Source: Saccopteryx bilineata (Eukaryota; Chordata; Mammalia; Chiroptera; Emballonuridae). From it: a stretch of DNA of 64,000 bases. A program made the position numbers and the translations under genes. Location: contig NC_089495.1 of the NCBI RefSeq assembly GCF_036850765.1, positions 67,990,410 to 68,054,409 of the forward strand. The letters are read 5' to 3'. The notes beneath the pieces are model-generated. The model saw only the letters and a list, made by a program, of their open reading frames with translations. It searched no databases and was not told the DNA's origin. Shown piece by piece: positions 60,056-64,000 of this stretch (the first letter of the stretch is position 1; every line of letters starts with the position of its first letter).

Positions 60056-61129
60056 TTTGGCATAGTCTATGGCAGGATTCAATACAGATTGGTATGGAGC
60101 CACCACTACCTTTGAGCAGTGGAGTAGAGGCCTGGCTGCTGTTATGGTTCCCCATGGCTGTCTTTTTGGACACTGTAAGCTGGCTGACTTTTATAGCCAT
60201 GCAATAGGAAACCAAGAGCTCTTTGGAAGAGGCTGCCCAGGACCTGCAAACTGAGCAGTGAAAGGAGCTGGAGCAAACGTGGGAAAAAGAGATGCTTACC
60301 CTGGAGCTGGAGCAAGCACCAGATGAGGCCGACCAGGTTCTTGAGATTCGCTTGAAAATGGAGCAGCTGCTGGAGAAGAAATCACAGGTTTGTGAGTTGC
60401 AGCATTCCCTGTATGTTGTGGAGAGCCAGCAGTGGTGGGAGGCTGGTCTGAGGCCAAGGCCAGGAATGCAAGGCTTATGGGGCAAAAGGCGGCAGCAGCC
60501 CGGGTCTCAAGCCCTGCAGCAAGTGCTGATGTTTTCAGTTTCTCTTTGGAGGATGAAGAGAAGCGGTCTGGAGTTGCAATCCACAATTTTCAGAAGGTGA
60601 GAGCCCAGCAGCAAGGAGTACTTACTATGTCCCTGGTAGGTCTGTGATTTTGGGACATAGAAGTAAACGCCATCATGCTCTCTGGAGCAGAGATAAAAAT
60701 GCTGACTGCTATTCTGACATGCTCCTCTTTGGGACAGTGTAAGACCTGCCAGGATGGCAGGAATGAGGGGGGGGGGGGGGTTGCTAAAGCCCGATATGCG
60801 TGGAGTGATTTCTGGACTATGACCAGAGTGGGCACAGGCTTCTTTGTTGGATGGACTTAGGGATTTTGGATAATGTGAATACCCTGATAGGGGTGAGGAT
60901 TGGCTTTGCTGGAGGCCCTTCCCTTGCCCCGGGAAGCTTTTTCCATAGCTAGAAAGAAGGATGAGGACATTTTGCACTTTTGCCAAAGTGCTCAGAGACT
61001 GGTGAAGTGTATCTTTGTAATTGTTGAAATTGTATGATTTGTCATGTTGTTTTAATTTGTATAATGCGCCTAATTTCCTTGTGCAGGAATACCTGTGCTT
61101 TAGATTGTGAAGTGAGCAAAAGTGTGGAA
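60056..61129 (+). mobile_element. Internal region of short LTR retroelement
   Basis: About 1.07 kb between two direct family 2 LTRs, far too short for gag-pol-env. The first bases after the LTR (tttggcatagtctatggc) do not match a primer-binding site I recognise. The base before the 3' LTR is preceded by a modestly purine-rich stretch (gtgagcaaaagtgtggaa) that could be the polypurine tract. It encodes one broken coiled-coil frame, then a G-run at 60767-60780, then non-coding sequence. Likely a deleted or non-autonomous derivative. Confidence 0.75.
60223..60600 (+). pseudogene. Broken coiled-coil ORF in the LTR element
   Basis: The frame from 60223 encodes Leu/Glu-rich heptad-like sequence, crosses a stop at 60259-60261, then continues with ELEQTWEKEMLTLELEQ and LEIRLKMEQLLEKK. 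After about 60440 the predicted protein loses this character, and an overlapping frame (60432-60647) carries FSFSLEDEEKRSG, suggesting a frameshift. Position right after the 5' LTR is that of gag, and some ERV gag proteins begin with coiled coils. A captured cellular coiled-coil sequence is the alternative. No zinc knuckle, protease or RT is present. Confidence 0.5.
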
Positions 61130-61788
61130 TGTGGGTCAAATAAGTTTGCAAATATGATATATATGTTTGCTCACTTATAGTTTGCATTGGGTGTAAGGGA
61201 CAGGCTGTGAGCAGGCAGAGTCCTTATAGCCTAAGGCTTAGTTTTAAGACTAACCTTTTCCCCACACCCTTGACTGGTGCATGATAGGGGTGGTGCACTC
61301 TTATGAGGAATCCCATTTATGCCTCAGATAAGTGACTTTGTATCAGAGACTTCCTTGTTTATATATTGGATTAAAGGTTTGGATTTCTACCCTATAAAAT
61401 GGGGCAGAGGATCCCATTCTGCAGGAGAGCAGAGTAAGGCCAAGTGGAGGAGAGGAGAAGCAACCAGATGGTGAATTATTGAAGGAGGAGCCAGTTTGTG
61501 CAGAGTTTGTACAGAGAGAAGGAGATGGAGACAGAGGTGAATAAGGCTGGTGAGGTAGAGACTTTTGATTCTAGGAAACTTGGATAAGTCAGTGATTTTG
61601 GAAGCCCTGAATGGAAAGAGAATTGTTTTCTTATTGTGTGTAATTGTTTCCCACCGGGTGCAATCTAGGATTAAAGAAAATGGCCTACTAGTTCTTGGCT
61701 TCATTGTTTCATTACTATCTGTCTGAATCTAATGCAAACCTACATGGTCCAGGTGGCTGTGATAGTGGTTTCATTTACTGGCCATACA
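61130..61788 (+). mobile_element. LTR, family 2, right of internal region
   Basis: 659 bp, TGTGGGTCAAATAAG to GGCCATACA. It is a close sister of 59402-60055. The right flank (atccaataatctttccagtg) is L1 ORF2 sequence, so the right edge is the original insertion junction. Confidence 0.88.
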
Positions 61789-62141
61789 ATCCAATAATCT
61801 TTCCAGTGGTTATGTACTCCCAAAACTCAAAAACATTGGTACATATAGACACATACAGCCCCATGTCCAACACAGCATTGTTCACAGTGGCCAAGACATG
61901 GAAACAACCAAAATCCCTTCAATAGAAGATTGGATCAAGAAGATATGGTACATATATACTACGGAATACTATTCAGCCATAAGAAATGATGACATAAGAT
62001 CATTTATGACAACATGGATGGAACTTGATAACATTATACTGAGTGAAATAAGCAAATCAGAAACAACTAAGAACTGTACGATTCCATACATGGGTGGGAT
62101 AAAAAATTGAAACTCATGGACATAGATAAGAGTGCAGTGGT

Positions 62142-62990
62142 GCCTGACCAGGAGGTAGCACAGTGCATAAAGCATCGGAATGTGATGCACAGGACCCAGG
62201 TTCGAGACCCCAAGGTCAGCAGCTTGAGCACGGGCACATCTGGCTTGAGCAAAAAGCTCACTAGGTTGGATCCAAGGTCACTGGCCCGAGCAAGGGGTTA
62301 CTCAGTCTGCTCTAGGCCCATGGTCAAGGCACATATGAGAGCAACTAATGAACAACTAAGGTCTCGCAACATAAAACTGATGATTGATGCTTCTTGTAAG
62401 GCCTGGAGCCACCATCGTGGCCATTCACATGCAGGTTCCCATTGGATTCGGGCAGATGATAAAGAAATGGCGGAGTCAGAGGATGGGGGGCCATCCTATT
62501 TATTGGTGTCTCACCAAGACAGGCAAACCACAAAAGAAGACAAGGGAAAAGCAGAAAACCAGCTCTTCCCATGAAGGGCAAGGGATCAGGGAAGCCCCTG
62601 CAATTGTGATAGCAGGAACTGTGTGTACAAGCTCCTGGTCTGTCCCACTTTATAGTGTAGAAAACCAAAATCCCTTAATCCAATATACAAACAAGGAAGT
62701 CTCTGATACAAAGTCACTTATCCAAGGCATAATTGGATTCCTCATGAGAGTGCACCACCCAGATCATACAATCAGTCAAGGGTGTGGAGAAAAGCTTAGT
62801 CCCAAAACCAAACCTTAGGCTACAGTGACCTGGCCTGCTTATAGCCTGTCCCCCACACCCAATATAAGTCACAAGCGAGCAAACATATATATCATATTTA
62901 CAAACTTATTTGACCAACACTTCTCATCTCTATTTGTTCCTGTCCCTATCTATCCCTCTCTCTGACTCTCTCTCTCTGTTCCTGAAAACA
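62142..62990 (+). mobile_element. SINE B in the L1 3' UTR, split by an LTR
   Basis: The head gcctgaccaggaggtagcac starts at 62142. The body stops at gatgcttct (62394), resumes at 62924 with catctctatttgttcctgtc, and ends in tctgttcctgaaaaca. The target duplication aagagtgcagtg at 62128-62139 recurs as aagagtgcactg at 62991-63002. The L1 3' UTR continues on both sides. Confidence 0.92.
62395..62918 (-). mobile_element. LTR, family 2, inverted, solo, inside SINE B
   Basis: 524 bp; on the plus strand TGTAAGGCCTGGAGCC to TTGACCAACA. The perfect 5-bp duplication CTTCT lies at 62390-62394 and 62919-62923. Its clean edge defines the true 5' end of family 2 (TGTTGGTCAAATAAG). It is shorter than its sisters because of internal deletions. 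Confidence 0.94.
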
Positions 62991-63241
62991 AAGAGTGCAC
63001 TGATTACCATGGGGAGGGGAAGGGAGGAGAAGGAGGAGGTGGAAGGAGGAGAGGAGCATAAAGAAAACCAAATTAATGGTGATGGAGGACAATTTGACTT
63101 TGGATGATGGGTATACAACATAATCACATGTCAAAATAATCTGGAGATGTTTTCTCTGAATCTATGTACTCTAGTTGATCAATGTCATCCTGTTAAAATT
63201 AATTGTCTAAATAAACTTTAATAAAAAAAGTTAAAGGAACA

Positions 63242-64000
63242 AACTATAGGACTTAAAAGCATATATTAAAAATTCAAACAAAGGATATTCTCACCGTAAG
63301 TTTTAAAGAGTAATTTATATCAGCACACCCCAAAATATTGTATTTTAGAGATTCAATAACCAATAATCTTTTCTCTCCTTTCTAATTATAAACAGACCCA
63401 TAGGAAATAGAAGTGTAAATGTCTTCTTTGTATAGATACCCTCTTTGGGTTTTTGGCTGAGATTGAGAATTCAATTGGCATAAGACATTAACAGGAGAAA
63501 AGATTACAGATTCAAGTTTTGTGTGACACAAGATTCCTAATAAGAAAATAACAGAAGAAACAACAAAACCTAAATGCTTTTAATATTATGTTGAACAAAG
63601 AAAGCGTTTTGTAAATAAGAAAGTAAATTGTGGGGACGTGACAAAAACAAAATTATTTTAACAAGGTTTGTTTGCAAAGAATTTTTTCTTGGCTTGACAC
63701 CCTGATAAAAAATGTTTCTTACCTTTTCATACAAGGAGAGTATCTTTCTTTTATCTTCTGTTTTCAGGAAGGAAAGCAGAGAGTAGAATGCTTTTCCTGC
63801 ATCTGCTATTTCTCAACTGATTTTAGCTCTAAATAATCTGATGCCAATGTGTCATATTTTGGAGTGGCATATTATATCACCTTTATAGGATATAAAATGT
63901 GAAATGTGGATATAACAGAAATTGGCTCTAGAAATTGAGAATCTAAATATCTAACTCATTCTGAAGCTGAGACAAACCTTCTTTGAGAAATATTGACAGA
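63242..64000. other. AT-rich sequence, nothing recognised
   Basis: Downstream of the host L1. The stretch 63430-63800 reads like diverged old repeat but I cannot name it. Confidence 0.4.

Larger units (their letters stand above)
55487..62110 (+). pseudogene. L1 ORF2 remnant, interrupted by LTR insertions and a deletion
   Basis: The ATG at 55487 starts the endonuclease frame (ITLNVNGLNSPIKRHRVAEW), open to 55951 with a disrupted QETHL site after an A-run at 55580-55592. Homology continues at 56119-56446 ([15 protein letters not shown]), 57145-57591 and 58296-58430, between LTR insertions. It breaks off at the point matching base 1145 of the first L1, then resumes at about 61797 at the point matching base 3120. 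The end encodes DWIKKIWYIYTTEYYSAI and stops near 62107. The catalytic RT core is absent. Confidence 0.85.
52480..63225 (+). mobile_element. Full-length L1 hosting a nest of LTR elements
   Basis: A 16-bp flank aaaagttaaaagaaca at 52464-52479 recurs at 63226-63241 with one change. This places the original L1 start at gagtgacatc and its end at the A-rich 3' terminus. Order: 5' UTR (52480-about 54190), ORF1 remains (about 54200-55125), ORF2 from 55487, 3' UTR to 63225. Later insertions are the LTRs at 56452, 57592, 58471 (inverted), 59402 and 61130, and a SINE B with its own LTR at 62142-62990. About 2 kb of ORF2 is deleted at the LTR cluster. It is older than the L1 at 1-3711, judging by the many stops. 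Confidence 0.88.
61797..63225 (+). mobile_element. 3' end of the host L1 (ORF2 end and 3' UTR)
   Basis: It resumes at the position matching base 3120 of the first L1 and runs to the 3' end, interrupted by the SINE B at 62142-62990. The G-rich 3' UTR tract lies at 63009-63060 and the A-rich end at 63215-63229. Confidence 0.88.

Noticed and set aside
60292..60600. A 102-codon plus-strand frame taken as a host gene
   Set aside because: It lies between two LTRs, starts after an in-frame stop in a longer coiled-coil reading, and lacks splice or start context. It is better seen as a broken ORF of the LTR element.
60507..61187. 226-codon minus-strand ORF, the longest non-L1 frame in the window
   Set aside because: It crosses the LTR element antisense, and a related minus-strand frame recurs over the duplicated segment at 59154-59459. 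It has no domain and is a shadow of the repeat.

Overview
The window is repeat-dense, AT-rich mammalian intergenic DNA. I found no host protein-coding exon, no functional RNA gene, and no bacterial or CRISPR-type feature. The best lineage marker is the tRNA-derived SINEs. One group (called A here) has a GCCCTGGCCGGTTGGCTCAG-type head and a body of about 370 bp. Another (B) has a GCCTGACCAGGTGGTGGCGC-type head. VES/Rhin-type SINEs like these belong to bats, so the source is very probably a bat. A horseshoe-bat-like lineage is my guess and was not tested.

Layout. 1-3711 is the 3' half of a young sense L1 whose ORF2 is broken by a single frameshift. 3.7-32 kb is AT-rich DNA carrying old L1 pieces, A and B SINEs, a solo LTR (4257-4940), Tigger/pogo-like DNA transposon remnants (18739-19481, 24047-24433, 30066-30402), an MLT1-like LTR (26578-27080) and a 77-bp mariner-type MITE (27761-27837). 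32.2-35.6 kb holds an L1 3' end on the minus strand joined to plus-strand L1 ORF1/ORF2, which looks like a 5'-inverted insertion, followed by an older minus-strand L1. 36-44.6 kb is mostly unannotatable AT-rich DNA with a few SINEs and a second MLT1-like piece.

44.7-51.2 kb is LTR-rich. It holds a target-duplication-bounded chimera of a minus SINE and a plus hAT fragment with an LTR inserted in it, a second MITE, three more solo LTRs of at least two classes, and a nearly intact SINE A.

52480-63225 is the most structured part. It is a once full-length L1 (5' UTR with degenerate monomers, ORF1, ORF2, 3' UTR) still bounded by a 15/16 target-site duplication. Later insertions sit inside it: two sense solo LTRs with intact 5-bp duplications, an inverted LTR flanked by unexplained 42-bp direct repeats, a tandem LTR-internal-LTR element with a roughly 1-kb internal region encoding a broken coiled coil, and in the 3' UTR a SINE B that itself contains another LTR. 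About 2 kb of the host ORF2 is missing where the LTR element lies.

Nothing here forms a working pathway. The interest lies in the order and mechanism of the insertions and in the LTR family, which may be non-autonomous. Repeat family names come from recognising sequence, not from a database search; boundaries without a stated target duplication are good to about 10-30 bp.
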